Assembly (NCBI GenBank): GCA_030602375.1
Contig: JAUVZV010000004.1
Span: 1 to 33,871, forward strand
DNA from: Chloroflexota bacterium
GTDB lineage: Bacteria > Chloroflexota > Dehalococcoidia > Dehalococcoidales > JAUVZV01
Direction of reading: 5' to 3'
DNA length: 33,871 bases
Shown here: positions 23,341 to 32,368 of the stretch, in pieces
How positions within the stretch are numbered: position 1 is the stretch's first letter
How the letters are laid out: each line of letters begins with the position of its first letter
Translations under genes and position numbers: made by a program
The notes under the pieces: generated by a model
The model's database searches: none
What the model was told of the DNA's origin: nothing
Seen by the model: the letters and a program-made list of their open reading frames with translations, nothing else

Positions 23341-23919
23341 ATGAGAATAGGTGTCCTTGCCTCACAAGGAGCCTTTGCTGAGCATATCGCTCTACTTCAC
23401 CAACTGGAATCAGAGGCACTGCCCGTCCGCTTAGCCAAAGAACTTGACAATCTGGACGGGTTAATCGTTCCAGGAGGGGAAAGCACCTCCATCGGCAAGC
23501 TGATGGCAGATTACAATCTAACCAGCGAAATAAAGAGGCTGGCCAAAGGAGGCCTACCCATATTCGGGACCTGTGCCGGTATGATACTGATGGCTAGAGG
23601 GAGTTCGGATTCAGATACAAGGCTGCTCAAGTTAATGGACATAAAGGTTAGGCGCAATGCCTTTGGCCGACAGAAGGATAGCTTTGAGGTTGAACTTGAG
23701 GTACCAGTACTGGGTGAAAAACTCTTCCCCGGCGTATTTATTCGAGCCCCTGTAATTGAGCAAGCAAACAACGGAGTGGAAATACTGGCTAGGCTAACTG
23801 GTGGTACTATTGTGGCGGCAAGGCAGGGGAAGTTACTAGTTTCCTCTTTCCACCCTGAGCTGACCAGAGACTCAAGATTCCATCAGTATTTCTTAGATAT
23901 TATCTCGGGGTCTCGGTGA
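23341..23919 (+). CDS. pdxT: Pyridoxal 5'-phosphate synthase glutaminase subunit PdxT
   Basis: This 192-aa class I glutaminase delivers ammonia to PdxS. The triad is visible: Cys78 in FGTCAGMI, His171 and Glu173 in SSFHPELTRD. GLIVPGGESTSIGKL (40-54) forms the oxyanion/substrate loop, and IRAPVIEQ is conserved in the family. It starts 3 bp after the pdxS stop, so it is translationally coupled to its partner. The next gene follows after 29 bp, extending the operon into DNA and tRNA metabolism genes. Confidence 0.97.
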   Translation: MRIGVLASQGAFAEHIALLHQLESEALPVRLAKELDNLDGLIVPGGESTSIGKLMADYNLTSEIKRLAKGGLPIFGTCAGMILMARGSSDSDTRLLKLMDIKVRRNAFGRQKDSFEVELEVPVLGEKLFPGVFIRAPVIEQANNGVEILARLTGGTIVAARQGKLLVSSFHPELTRDSRFHQYFLDIISGSR

Positions 23920-23948
23920 AACCGGACTAATTATGAGGAGGACTCTTT

Positions 23949-25469
23949 TTGCAGAAGACAATCACTGACGACCTAGACGACCTGCTTAGTATTTTGCCAC
24001 CACATATTTGCCAGCCTCTACTTAAGCAACCGGACCTGAGTGAGTTACTGGAGGTAGTGCTGGATCTGGGTCGTTCCCCTGAAGCCCGCTTCCCGCAACG
24101 AGAGGTGGCTTTAAGTTCAAAGGAAATAACCGAAGAGGAAATTGATTATGTTGCCTCGCGCATCAGCAGTTTTGGGGATGATAATCGGGCCGGAATTGAG
24201 CGTACCCTGCATCGCATCTCGGCTATCCGCAACCGCAAGGGGCGCATTGTTGGGCTTACCTGCCGTGTGGGTAGGGCTGTTTTTGGCACCATCAAGATTA
24301 TTGAGGACCTGGTTGAGTCAGGTAAAAGTGTCCTACTTCTGGGTCGCCCCGGGGTAGGCAAAACAACGATGCTTCGTGAGGTGGCCCGGGTACTAGCCGA
24401 TGATTTCGACAAACGAGTTATCATTGTTGATACCTCCAATGAAATTGCTGGCGATGGTGATATCCCCCACCCTGCTATCGGGCATGCCAGGAGGATGCAG
24501 GTACCAACACCGACAATGCAGCATGCGGTGATGATTGAAGCTGTAGAAAATCATATGCCTGAGGTAATAGTGATTGACGAGATTGGCACCGAACTTGAGG
24601 CTCAGGCAGCACGAACTATCGCCGAGCGGGGGGTTCAGCTTGTCGGCACCGCCCACGGTAACACACTGGAAAATCTGCTGATGAATCCTACCCTAGCTGA
24701 CCTTATTGGGGGTATCCAAAGCGTAACCCTCGGCGATGAAGAGGCAAAGCGAAGAGGCACCCAAAAGTCTATTCTGGAGCGCACCGCACCACCTACTTTT
24801 GATATTATTGTTGAAATTCAGGACCGGGATAAAGTTGCCATTCACCCCGATGTTAGTGAAGCCGTTGACGGCGTCTTGCGTAGTAAATCTATAGTTACTG
24901 AGACCCGCTGGCTGGATGAGAAAGGAGAGGTTAGAAGTAAAAAGGAGGCACCGGCTATCATCCCCTCAAGGGGAACCGCCAAAGGCAGGAAACCCCTTAA
25001 AGGGAAAGAAATAGCTAAACTTTACCTCTTTGGTGTAAACCGGGGACGATTTGAGCAGGTAGCAAGAGAGATGCAACTGGATTTGAATATAGTTAGAAAC
25101 CTTAATGGAGCTAACCTTTTTGTAACCTCCAAAAGCTACTACCGGCGAAAGCTACAAAAGGTCAAGGATGCTGAAGCCGCAAATTTACCCATCTATGTCG
25201 TCAGGAGTAATACCCCACCCCAAATCAGGCAGCTGCTAGCTACTATTTACCCTACTGGTAGCGCAAACAGGGTAAGTCCCCTTGAACAAGCCCTTGGTGA
25301 GGCGGAGGAGGCAGTAAGCCGGGTGAAGGGTGGCGAGGAAGCGATAGAGTTAAGCCCCCAGAGTGCCTATATCAGACGCCTGCAGCACTTAATCGCCGAG
25401 CGAAACAGTCTACTGTCAAGTAGCCTGGGCAAAGACCCGAATCGAAGGGTCAGGATTTATAAAGAATAG
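23949..25469 (+). CDS. Ycf45/SpoIIIAA-like AAA ATPase with C-terminal R3H domain
   Basis: This 506-aa protein combines a SpoIIIAA-like ATPase (Walker A GRPGVGKTT at 132-140; Walker B EVIVIDEIG at about 208-216; GTAHGNTLENLL sensor segment) with a middle domain (about 345-425) found in the cyanobacterial/plastid Ycf45 group. A C-terminal R3H-like motif (RRLQH at 476-480, then RNSLLSSSLGKDPNRRVRIY) would bind single-stranded nucleic acid. The start is TTG at 23949, supported by GAGGAGG about 7 nt upstream. This is not a sporulating context, so a nucleic-acid role is more likely than a sporulation one. Downstream neighbours are nucleotide and tRNA enzymes. Function is unproven even in model species. 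Confidence 0.87.
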   Translation: MQKTITDDLDDLLSILPPHICQPLLKQPDLSELLEVVLDLGRSPEARFPQREVALSSKEITEEEIDYVASRISSFGDDNRAGIERTLHRISAIRNRKGRIVGLTCRVGRAVFGTIKIIEDLVESGKSVLLLGRPGVGKTTMLREVARVLADDFDKRVIIVDTSNEIAGDGDIPHPAIGHARRMQVPTPTMQHAVMIEAVENHMPEVIVIDEIGTELEAQAARTIAERGVQLVGTAHGNTLENLLMNPTLADLIGGIQSVTLGDEEAKRRGTQKSILERTAPPTFDIIVEIQDRDKVAIHPDVSEAVDGVLRSKSIVTETRWLDEKGEVRSKKEAPAIIPSRGTAKGRKPLKGKEIAKLYLFGVNRGRFEQVAREMQLDLNIVRNLNGANLFVTSKSYYRRKLQKVKDAEAANLPIYVVRSNTPPQIRQLLATIYPTGSANRVSPLEQALGEAEEAVSRVKGGEEAIELSPQSAYIRRLQHLIAERNSLLSSSLGKDPNRRVRIYKE

Positions 25470-25483
25470 ATAAGAGTATAATT

Positions 25484-26116
25484 ATGGCTCTATTTATCAC
25501 CTTTGAGGGGGGAGAGGGGACAGGTAAAAGCCTTCAGATTAGGCAGCTTTTTAAAAGGCTATCAAAGCTAGGTATCCCGGTGCTGCTAACTTATGAGCCG
25601 GGGGGGACATCATTTGGCAGGAGGATAGCCCGCCTGCTCAAGTGGTCACAAGACGTAAATATATCCCCGGTAGCCGAGTTAATTCTGTTTAATGCTTCCC
25701 GGGCGCAACTGGTTGATGAGGTATTAAAGCCTGCTCTCAAGGATGGGAAGGTCGTTATCTGCGACCGCTATGCTGACTCCACTACTGCCTACCAGGGTTA
25801 TGGGCGGGGGCTCAATCTAGAGATGGTAAAAGCCATTAATGAGGCGGCTACGGGAAAGCTGGAACCTGACCTTACTATTCTGTTAGACCTGCCGGTAGAG
25901 GAGGGATTAGCTCGTAAGAGGTTAAAGAAGCCAGACCGCTTTGAACAGGAGGATTTAGCTTTCCATCAAAGAGTGAGAGGTGGCTATCTCAAGATGGTAG
26001 CTAATGACCCGCAGCGCTGGCTGGTAGTAGACGGCAGGCAACCCAAAGGGGAAATAGCCGAGATTATCTGGCTGAGGGTAAGTAAGTTAATATCGGAGCA
26101 AGGAAAGCATGGCTAA
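25484..26116 (+). CDS. tmk: Thymidylate kinase
   Basis: This 210-aa kinase phosphorylates dTMP to dTDP. Seen: P-loop FEGGEGTGKS (7-16), the substrate block YEPGGTSFGRRI, the DR(Y/H) motif VICDRYADSTTAYQGYGRGL with the dTMP-contacting Arg, and the LID region RKRLKKPDRFE. Length is normal. It lies 14 bp after the Ycf45-like ATPase gene and overlaps mnmA by 8 bp, so the genes are translationally coupled. Confidence 0.96.
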   Translation: MALFITFEGGEGTGKSLQIRQLFKRLSKLGIPVLLTYEPGGTSFGRRIARLLKWSQDVNISPVAELILFNASRAQLVDEVLKPALKDGKVVICDRYADSTTAYQGYGRGLNLEMVKAINEAATGKLEPDLTILLDLPVEEGLARKRLKKPDRFEQEDLAFHQRVRGGYLKMVANDPQRWLVVDGRQPKGEIAEIIWLRVSKLISEQGKHG

Positions 26117-27146
26117 AAGGATGAAAGTCGCGGTAGCAATGAGTGGCGGGGTTGACTCATCAATGACGGCAGCACTGCTTAAAGAGGCCGGCTATGAGGT
26201 CTATGGCGTTCACATGCTGCTCTCGCCGGACCATAACCCAGAACACAATATCTCGGATTTAGAGAGTACTTGTGAGCTTCTAGATATTCCCCTCTATAAG
26301 CTCAATTTCGAGTCAGAATATCAAAGAGAAGTCATTGATTATTTCTGTAAGGAGTATGCCCTCGGGCGGACACCAAATCCGTGCATTGCCTGTAACCGGC
26401 ACATCAAATTTCACCTTCTTTTAGACAGGGCGCTTAAGATGGGGGCTCATTATTTAGCCACCGGTCATTATGCCCGGGTTAAAGGCTCACTGGACGGCTT
26501 TTCCCTGCTTAAAGGGATTGACACATCTAAAGACCAGTCCTACTTCCTCTACACCTTGGGGCAACGGCAACTACAGTATCTGTTACTGCCGCTGGGCAAT
26601 CGCCGCAAAACTGAAATCAGAAACCTGGCCGGTAAGCTGGGCTTACCCACAGCTAAGAGTCCTGAGAGCCAGGATGTCTGCTTCATTCGGGATAAAGATT
26701 ATCGCCCGTTTATCACCCAGCGCATCCCACTCAAGTCTGGTGATATTGTTGACAGTGAAGGCAGGGTTTTAGGTAAGCACCAAGGCCTAGCCCTATACAC
26801 TGTGGGTCAAAGGCAGGGTTTGAGACTTGCCACCAAAGAGCGCTACTATGTAATAAAACTTGATGCTGCAACTAACCGGGTAGTAGTCGGTAGCGAAGAT
26901 AAGCTTTTAAGCAGTAGCCTTACTGCTGGAAAGTTAAATTGGATAGCTGGGAAAGCCCTGAAAAAGATAAGTGGTATAACTGCTAAAATTCGTTACCGGT
27001 CACCCGAAGTAAGAGTCAAACTTTACACTTGCGATAGTGGGGTAGAGGTCAAATTTGATGAGCCACAGCGGGCGATTACCCCGGGACAGGCTATAGTCTT
27101 TTATAAGGGGGATGTTGTCTTAGGCGGTGGTGTAATAGAGGGATAG
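26109..27146 (+). CDS. mnmA: tRNA-specific 2-thiouridylase MnmA
   Basis: This 345-aa PP-loop enzyme puts sulfur on U34 of Lys, Glu and Gln tRNAs. Seen: PP-loop AMSGGVDSS (10-18), NPCIACNRHIKF with the catalytic Cys95, the second catalytic cysteine in SPESQDVCF (Cys191), GHYARV, and the C-terminal beta-barrel with VGQRQGLRLA and the FDEPQRAITPGQAIVFY end. All catalytic residues are present. It overlaps tmk by 8 bp and is followed by rnhB after 3 bp. The sulfur donor system (cysteine desulfurase) is not in the window. Confidence 0.96.
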   Translation: MAKRMKVAVAMSGGVDSSMTAALLKEAGYEVYGVHMLLSPDHNPEHNISDLESTCELLDIPLYKLNFESEYQREVIDYFCKEYALGRTPNPCIACNRHIKFHLLLDRALKMGAHYLATGHYARVKGSLDGFSLLKGIDTSKDQSYFLYTLGQRQLQYLLLPLGNRRKTEIRNLAGKLGLPTAKSPESQDVCFIRDKDYRPFITQRIPLKSGDIVDSEGRVLGKHQGLALYTVGQRQGLRLATKERYYVIKLDAATNRVVVGSEDKLLSSSLTAGKLNWIAGKALKKISGITAKIRYRSPEVRVKLYTCDSGVEVKFDEPQRAITPGQAIVFYKGDVVLGGGVIEG

Positions 27147-27149
27147 AAA

Positions 27150-27782
27150 TTGAGCCGTACTATGCCGATACCCTCTTTTGCCGAGGAAAGTAAGCTTCAA
27201 GGAGAAGGTTACCAGCTGATCGCTGGTATTGATGAAGTTGGTCGTGGTGCCTTGGCTGGCCCGGTGGTAGCTGCCGCTGTCATTTTACCCTATCCTATAG
27301 ACTCTCCTTGGCTTTATCAGGTAAAGGACAGTAAAGAGCTTAGTCCCCAGAAGCGCCAGCTCCTCTCACACCATATTCATCAGGAAGCTTTGGCGGTAGG
27401 CATTGGTGTTTCAAGCCACGAAGTAATAGATACCAAGGGTATAATTCGGGCAACAAGACAGGCGATGAAGTTGGCGGTAGAGAGGCTTGAGCCACAACCC
27501 CAGTCTTTGCTTATAGATTATATACCCCTTCCCGAAGTAAAACTGCCGCAGCAGGCAGTACCTGGCGGTGATAGCCGGTGCCTATCAATTGCCTGTGCCT
27601 CCATTATCGCCAAAGTAGCTCGCGACCAGCTGATGGTGGAGCTTGACAGGGCTTATCCCGGCTATGGACTGGCTCAGCACAAAGGCTATGGCACCGAGGA
27701 GCACTTCAGCTGCCTAAAGATGCTGGGACCATCCCCCATCCACCGCCAGTCCTTTCGCTTGATTAAAGGAAATGAAGCGTAG
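27150..27782 (+). CDS. rnhB: Ribonuclease HII
   Basis: This 210-aa enzyme nicks RNA in RNA-DNA hybrids and removes misincorporated ribonucleotides. The motif IAGIDEVGRGALAGPVVAA gives Asp28 and Glu29; KDSKELSPQKR, LLIDYIPLP and CASIIAKVARDQLM supply the remaining acidic and substrate-binding residues, and GYGLAQHKGYGTEEH is the usual C-terminal block. The start is TTG at 27150, behind AGAGGGA; the ATG at 27162 has no ribosome site. It overlaps yraN by 11 bp, an arrangement widespread in bacteria. Confidence 0.96.
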   Translation: MSRTMPIPSFAEESKLQGEGYQLIAGIDEVGRGALAGPVVAAAVILPYPIDSPWLYQVKDSKELSPQKRQLLSHHIHQEALAVGIGVSSHEVIDTKGIIRATRQAMKLAVERLEPQPQSLLIDYIPLPEVKLPQQAVPGGDSRCLSIACASIIAKVARDQLMVELDRAYPGYGLAQHKGYGTEEHFSCLKMLGPSPIHRQSFRLIKGNEA

Positions 27783-28137
27783 AGATACCGGTATTCTGGG
27801 TGAAAACCTAGCCAAGGACTATCTTAAGCGGCAAGGCTACCACATCCTTGAGGCCAATTACCGTTGCCCTGAGGGTGAGATTGATATCATAGCCGAGCAT
27901 AGAGACTATCTGGTCTTTATTGAGGTGCGTACCAAAAGGAGCCTTAAGTTCGGCAGTCCTGAGGAATCAATCACCCCAGCTAAAATGAGACGGCTGAAAG
28001 CTAGTGCCCTTTATTACCGGCAAAGCCACTCTAAGTTGCCACCGCTATGGCGTATTGATGTGGTGGTAATAGAGCTAGACTATAAGGGGAAGCCACCACG
28101 AATTGAACTTATTGAAAATGCAGTCGGTGACGACTGA
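27772..28137 (+). CDS. YraN family (UPF0102) endonuclease-like protein
   Basis: This 121-aa protein has the Holliday-junction-resolvase-like fold of UPF0102. Seen: GENLAKDYLKRQGYHILEANYR, GEIDIIAEHRDYLVFIEVRTK with the D-x-n-ExR/K nuclease-type motif (Asp40, Glu53, Val-Arg), and SPEESITPAKMRRL. The metal-binding residues look complete. Its function is not firmly established; the usual partner rnhB overlaps it by 11 bp here. It is the last gene of the pdxS-led run; an 80-bp gap with a promoter follows. Confidence 0.93.
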   Translation: MKRRDTGILGENLAKDYLKRQGYHILEANYRCPEGEIDIIAEHRDYLVFIEVRTKRSLKFGSPEESITPAKMRRLKASALYYRQSHSKLPPLWRIDVVVIELDYKGKPPRIELIENAVGDD

Positions 28138-28148
28138 AAGCACAAAGC

Positions 28149-28178
28149 TTTACCCTTCTTAAGTGACTATGCTAGAAT
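28149..28178 (+). promoter_or_regulatory. Putative promoter for the thiD2-translin-hppA unit
   Basis: TTTACC (28149-28154), an 18-bp spacer and TAGAAT (28173-28178) with an extended -10 TG at 28170-28171. Start near 28185. An AAGGAGGG follows at 28191-28198, but the thiD2 ATG is 19 nt further on; GGGTAAAAACCC (28196-28207) could form a small hairpin closing that distance. Confidence 0.45.
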
Positions 28179-28217
28179 TAATCTCCAAGTAAGGAGGGTA
28201 AAAACCCAAGTGGTTCT

Positions 28218-28667
28218 ATGATGTCATCGGAAAAACCATCTAGAGAAATACTACGTGTTATTGATGCCAATCTAAATCGGGTGGGTGAAGGGCTTCGTCT
28301 TCTGGAAGATATAGCTAGGCTGGTGCTTGATGATGCCGCTTTAACTGAAGAGCTAAAGACGATGCGGCACGAGCTACTTGCGGGTGACCTGGAGCTTAAT
28401 CAGCAACTACTTGAGGCGAGAGATTCAGAAGGTGATGTTGGTATTGATATTGAGGCTCCGGGACAGGGAAAAGAACGGGAACTTCCGGCATTGATCATGG
28501 CCAACTCAAGAAGGATTCAACAGGCACTCAGGGTGCTGGAAGAGATGGCTAAAATGCCCGGTGTTACTCTGGGATTGGACTCAGAGAAATTTAAACGAGC
28601 CAGGTTTAACTTCTATACTATGGAGAAGAATCTGCTGGCTAGGCTCAAGCATCAAGGTGCAGACTAA
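28218..28667 (+). CDS. thiD2: ThiD2-type HMP-phosphate kinase domain protein (stand-alone)
   Basis: This 149-aa all-helical protein matches the N-terminal domain of ThiD2-ThiE fusions: LRVIDANLNRVGEGLRLLEDIARLVLDD (12-39), MRHELLAGDLE, EARDSEGDVG and ANSRRIQQALRVLEEMAKMPG, ending in FKRARFNFYTMEKNLL. ThiD2 proteins have been linked to phosphorylation of HMP-P in thiamine synthesis. Here the domain stands alone without ThiE, and would act downstream of ThiC encoded at 19696. No TPP riboswitch precedes it. The only ATG candidates (28218, 28221) sit unusually far from the AAGGAGGG site. The family assignment is good; the reaction is inferred from the family. Confidence 0.82.
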   Translation: MMSSEKPSREILRVIDANLNRVGEGLRLLEDIARLVLDDAALTEELKTMRHELLAGDLELNQQLLEARDSEGDVGIDIEAPGQGKERELPALIMANSRRIQQALRVLEEMAKMPGVTLGLDSEKFKRARFNFYTMEKNLLARLKHQGAD

Positions 28668-28684
28668 TAGCTTGGGGGTAAAGA

Positions 28685-29323
28685 ATGAGCCAATTAAGGG
28701 ATAATTTGCCATCCATTGCTGAGCGTATTCGGGCTATCTTTTTGGCTAAAGACGGAGCCAGAGAGAAGGCACTGCCGCTGTGCCGTGACTCTGTTCGCTA
28801 CTCGAGTAACGCTATCCGTGCCATACACCGCCGCCAGTTTACCAAAGCGAAAGAGCTGCTTGGCTCAGCTCAAAACCAGCTAAAAGAGGCTGAGCTGACA
28901 ATTAGTTCCTGCAGTGAGCTTAAAAACATTGGCTTTCTCAAGGATGCGCAGAAGGAATTTGCTGAGGCCAGCATTACCCTTGCCCTGATAACCGGAGAGT
29001 CGCTACCTTCCCCTGACGAATTAGACATTGACCCCGCCGCCTATTTAAATGGGATGGGAGAAGCGGTTGGAGAACTAAGGCGCTACCTCCTGGACAGCAT
29101 CAGGCAGGGTGACCTCTCCCGAGGTGAGCAGCTACTTGAAGCCATGGATGATATTTACGATGTGCTACTTACCATGGACTTTCCTGATGCCATAACCGGT
29201 GGACTACGCCGCACCACTGACATAGTTCGTAGCGTCTTGGAGAAAACACGCAGCGACTTAACCTTGGCTATAAGGCAGAAAAACCTGGAGGATAGCTTAG
29301 GAGAATTCAGAGGGCAAGCTTAA
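28685..29323 (+). CDS. Translin family protein
   Basis: This 212-aa all-alpha protein shows the translin C-terminal signature GGLRRTTDIVRSVLEKTRSDLTLAIRQ with repeated Arg/Asp/Glu spacing, and a helical N-terminus (LCRDSVRYSSNAIRAIHRRQF). Translins form multimeric rings that bind single-stranded nucleic acid; archaeal homologues and eukaryotic TRAX have RNase activity. GGGGGTAAAGA precedes ATG 28685. It follows thiD2 by 17 bp and its stop overlaps the hppA start by one base (TAATG), so it is tightly coupled to the pyrophosphatase. Its role in a bacterium is unclear. Confidence 0.85.
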   Translation: MSQLRDNLPSIAERIRAIFLAKDGAREKALPLCRDSVRYSSNAIRAIHRRQFTKAKELLGSAQNQLKEAELTISSCSELKNIGFLKDAQKEFAEASITLALITGESLPSPDELDIDPAAYLNGMGEAVGELRRYLLDSIRQGDLSRGEQLLEAMDDIYDVLLTMDFPDAITGGLRRTTDIVRSVLEKTRSDLTLAIRQKNLEDSLGEFRGQA

Positions 29324-31341
29324 TGGACATAAGAGTATGGGTGATTTTGGCAGCAGTAGTGGCTCTGGCTTTTGTTGGCTACTTGGTGTTCAGCATATTG
29401 CGCCAGGAGGAAGGGAACAAGAAGATGCAAGACCTTTCCCGAGCCATAAGACAGGGTGCTATGGTATTTCTGCGCCGGGAATTTATCACCCTCACCCTTT
29501 TTACAGTGGTAATGGTTATCATTCTTGCCTTTCTAATTGAGCCAAAACCTTGGGTAGCCCTGGCCTACTTTCTGGGCACACTAACCTCGGCTCTGGCTGG
29601 ATTTCTTGGAGTAAATATTGCCACCAAAGCCAATAATAGGACAGCTAATGCTGCCATCAAGAGCTGGGCTAAAGCACTCAGGCTTGCCTTTTCCAGCGGT
29701 GCTGTCATGGGCTTTAGCGTGGTTGGTCTGGGACTGCTGGGCTTAACTGTTATCTCTATCTTTTTTGATGACATCTATGTCTGGTTAGGATTTGCCTTCG
29801 GGGCTTCTGCTGTTGCCCTTTTCTTAAGAGTAGGCGGTGGCATCTTCACTAAAAGTGCCGATGTCGGTGCTGACCTAGTGGGCAAGGTGGAGAAGGGGAT
29901 ACCGGAGGATGACCCTCGTAATCCAGCCGTCATCGCCGACCTGGTCGGGGATAATGTCGGCGATATCGCCGGGATGGGGTCTGACCTCTATGAATCCTAT
30001 GTTTCAGCTCTGGCAGCAGCCATGGTTTTGGGCGTTATTGCCTTTAAGACGCAAGGGGTAATGATGCCGCTTCTGCTCGGAGCCATCGGGATAATCGTCT
30101 CCATTATTGGTGCCCTCTTTGTCAGACCTAAAGAGTTTAAAGGCAGTTTTGAAGAGCAGGTAAAAAAAGCCCACGCCGTTATGAACCGGGGGGTATATAT
30201 AAGCAATATCCTGATGATAGCAGCCAGCTATTTTGTCATCACTGGTTATTTGGGTAGTGATGGACTCGGTATCTTCTGGGCTTTAATCCTGGGGCTTGGC
30301 TGTGGTTTCCTAATCGGGCAGGTAACGGAATATTTTACCTCGGAGCACAAACCGGTACTGGGTATAGCTAAAGCCAGCCAAACCGGACCGGCAATTAATA
30401 TCATTGAGGGCATATCTATGGGTATGTTCAGTACGGTTATCCCGGTAATTCTGGTTGCTGTTACCACCGTATCTGCTTTCCGGGTGGCGGATCACTACTT
30501 TGCCGGAGCTGGACTGCTGGGTATAGCTATTGCCGCGGTGGGCATGCTTATCAATCTGGGAATGTTACTGGCTATGGACTGCTACGGACCAATTGCTGAT
30601 AATGCCGCTGGTATTGCCCAAATGGCTGGACTGGGCAAAGATGTTAGAGGGCGCTGCGAAGCCCTTGATGCTGTCGGTAACACCACCGCTGCCTTGGGTA
30701 AGGGTTTTGCCATCGCTTCAGCAGCCCTGGCATCCCTAGCCTGGCTTGCTACCTACTTTAAAGTAGCTAACATTACCGTAGCCAGCATAACCAACGTCGA
30801 TGTAATTGCCGGCTTATTTATTGGGGTGATGATGACCTTCCTTTTCTGCGCTCTGGCGATGAAAGGAGTCAGTAGTGGTGCCTCCAGTGTGGTCAATGAG
30901 GTCAGAAGGCAATTTAAAGAAATCAAGGGGTTAATGGAAGGCAAAACCAACCCTGATTATGTAAGTTGTGTTGATATTGCGACCAAAAGGGCATTAAAGT
31001 CGATGCTACTTCCTGGGGTACTGGTAATTCTAGTACCGCTGCTTATTGGCTTTACTCTGGGGGTAGAAGCTGTAGCTGGGGTACTGACTGGAGCATTACT
31101 AGCTGGCTTCTTGGTAGCGGTGATGATGGCTAATGCCGGTGGTGCCTGGGATAATGCCAAAAAATACATTGAGGCTGGTAATCTCGGTGGCAAGGGAAGC
31201 CCGGCTCATAAGGCAGCAGTTATCGGTGATACGGTAGGTGACCCATTTAAAGATACAGCTGGTCCAGCGCTTAATATCCTGATAAAACTAATTGGTAAAG
31301 TAGCAGTGATTTTTGCACCGCTTTTCCTGTTATTCTCCTGA
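29323..31341 (+). CDS. hppA: Membrane-bound ion-pumping pyrophosphatase, K+-dependent type
   Basis: This 672-aa protein with about 16 membrane helices hydrolyses pyrophosphate and pumps H+ or Na+. Catalytic blocks: [22 protein letters not shown] (180-201), [22 protein letters not shown] (205-226), and near the end [17 protein letters not shown]. The segment [13 protein letters not shown] (452-464) carries Ala rather than the Lys of K+-independent enzymes, so it should need K+. Whether it moves H+ or Na+ is not decided here. It is coupled to translin by a one-base overlap and meets the MBL-fold gene tail to tail with only 6 bp between, with no terminator seen. It would remove pyrophosphate made by Sat and biosynthesis. 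Confidence 0.97.
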   Translation: MDIRVWVILAAVVALAFVGYLVFSILRQEEGNKKMQDLSRAIRQGAMVFLRREFITLTLFTVVMVIILAFLIEPKPWVALAYFLGTLTSALAGFLGVNIATKANNRTANAAIKSWAKALRLAFSSGAVMGFSVVGLGLLGLTVISIFFDDIYVWLGFAFGASAVALFLRVGGGIFTKSADVGADLVGKVEKGIPEDDPRNPAVIADLVGDNVGDIAGMGSDLYESYVSALAAAMVLGVIAFKTQGVMMPLLLGAIGIIVSIIGALFVRPKEFKGSFEEQVKKAHAVMNRGVYISNILMIAASYFVITGYLGSDGLGIFWALILGLGCGFLIGQVTEYFTSEHKPVLGIAKASQTGPAINIIEGISMGMFSTVIPVILVAVTTVSAFRVADHYFAGAGLLGIAIAAVGMLINLGMLLAMDCYGPIADNAAGIAQMAGLGKDVRGRCEALDAVGNTTAALGKGFAIASAALASLAWLATYFKVANITVASITNVDVIAGLFIGVMMTFLFCALAMKGVSSGASSVVNEVRRQFKEIKGLMEGKTNPDYVSCVDIATKRALKSMLLPGVLVILVPLLIGFTLGVEAVAGVLTGALLAGFLVAVMMANAGGAWDNAKKYIEAGNLGGKGSPAHKAAVIGDTVGDPFKDTAGPALNILIKLIGKVAVIFAPLFLLFS

Positions 31342-31347
31342 CCCCAA

Positions 31348-31983
31348 CTAATCAAAACTGCGCAAGAAAGGATTCCCCTGACGCTCAGCGCCAATAGTCG
31401 TCTCCGGGCCATGGCCGGGATAAACGATAGTCTCATCGGGTAATGCCATGAGCTTGGTGTGAATGCTATTCATCAGCTTGACATAGTCGCCACCCTCTAA
31501 ATCATACCGGCCAATGCCGTAATTAAAGAGGGTATCCCCGGTGAACACTACCCCCTCCCCCAAAAGGCAGATACCGCCTAGACTATGTCCCGGGGTATGA
31601 AGAACTACAAAATGCAGGTCATCAACATCTATGCTGTCCCCACCTTTAAGCCACCTGTCAGCTGCCGGCGGGTCATCGTAAGCAAGACCAAAGATAGTGC
31701 CGCTCAGCCACCTCTTATCTCCCTGTAGAAATGGAGTGTCCTCAGGGTGAAAGCAGACCAGAGCCCCGGTTGCTTCCTTGACCTTTTTTGCCGCACCAAC
31801 ATGGTCGGTATGAACGTGGGTGATGACAATAAATTTTATGTCAAGCTCTAATTCTTTAACTGCCTTCAAAATCTGCTTGCTCTCAGCACCGGGGTCAATT
31901 ATCATCCCCTTCTTAGTTGCCTCTGAGCCCACGATGTAGCAATTAGACTGGATTGGTCCTACCACCAGCTTCTTAATAATCAC
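31348..31983 (-). CDS. Metallo-beta-lactamase-fold hydrolase (glyoxalase II-like)
   Basis: This 211-aa protein has the full di-metal site: THVHTDHVG (55-63; His56, His58, Asp60, His61), [22 protein letters not shown] and [12 protein letters not shown]. It resembles the YcbL/glyoxalase II group acting on thioesters such as hydroxyacyl-glutathione or related thiol conjugates. The start is GTG at 31983 with AAGGAA about 11 nt upstream. It lies downstream of the predicted structured RNA and terminator at 32021-32333, on the same strand, so that RNA may be its leader. The substrate is not readable. Confidence 0.9.
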   Translation of the reverse strand: MIIKKLVVGPIQSNCYIVGSEATKKGMIIDPGAESKQILKAVKELELDIKFIVITHVHTDHVGAAKKVKEATGALVCFHPEDTPFLQGDKRWLSGTIFGLAYDDPPAADRWLKGGDSIDVDDLHFVVLHTPGHSLGGICLLGEGVVFTGDTLFNYGIGRYDLEGGDYVKLMNSIHTKLMALPDETIVYPGHGPETTIGAERQGNPFLRSFD

Positions 31984-32020
31984 TGTAATAAATTCCTTGC
32001 TTTATGAGTAAAGTTTAATT

Positions 32021-32079
32021 AGCCAAAAAGTAGGCTTCGGAAACATCTTGATTAACCTCTCTGCTCCTGAAGCCTACTT
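32021..32079 (-). terminator. Terminator of the predicted structured RNA
   Basis: On the minus strand AAGTAGGCTTC (32079-32069) pairs perfectly with GAAGCCTACTT (32038-32028) over 11 bp with a 30-nt loop, and the stem runs into TTTTTGG. Read-through would enter the MBL gene 38 nt later. Confidence 0.65.
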
Positions 32080-32333
32080 CTGGGTCACCCCTAACTTCGT
32101 CCCCTACTCCTCCCTTTTGGTTTCAAACCAAATAGCCCCTTTGCTTAAAGAGCCCTTTTATATAATTAACGAGGAGCTCGGGAACCTTCTCTCCGCTCCT
32201 CGCTGATAAACCAAATTTACTTTCTGCCACCTACCAGCGAGGAGCCCGCCATGGGAAAATCCAGGTACATAACAAAGCTTGCTTCACTATGCACTCTCCT
32301 TCACCAGATTTCAGGTGGAGGTACTACTAGCTT
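32021..32333 (-). ncRNA. Predicted structured RNA or regulatory leader upstream of the MBL-fold gene
   Basis: An RNA of about 310 nt is predicted from a promoter (32340-32368) to a terminator (32021-32079), with no ORF. Segment 32195-32205 can pair over 11 bp with 32235-32245, or over 8 bp with 32170-32177: two mutually exclusive stems. Further elements are a dyad at 32116-32132 (tttggtttcaaaccaaa) and a GGTGA-containing 5' hairpin (about 32295-32323). I could not match it to T-box, RNase P, tmRNA, SRP, 6S, SAM, cobalamin or lysine motifs. It could be a stand-alone RNA or an attenuator for the MBL gene. Confidence 0.5.
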
Positions 32334-32339
32334 ACTTAA

Positions 32340-32368
32340 ATTTTAGCAAATCCCAGCTTAAGCGTCAA
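32340..32368 (-). promoter_or_regulatory. Strong promoter of the structured RNA
   Basis: Minus strand TTGACG (32368-32363), a 17-bp spacer and TAAAAT (32345-32340); predicted start near 32333. Close to consensus. Confidence 0.7.

Noticed and set aside
23949-25469. SpoIIIAA-like ATPase considered as evidence for sporulation
   Set aside because: Only one homologue is present, with the Ycf45/R3H arrangement found in non-sporulating bacteria, and no other spoIII gene lies nearby.
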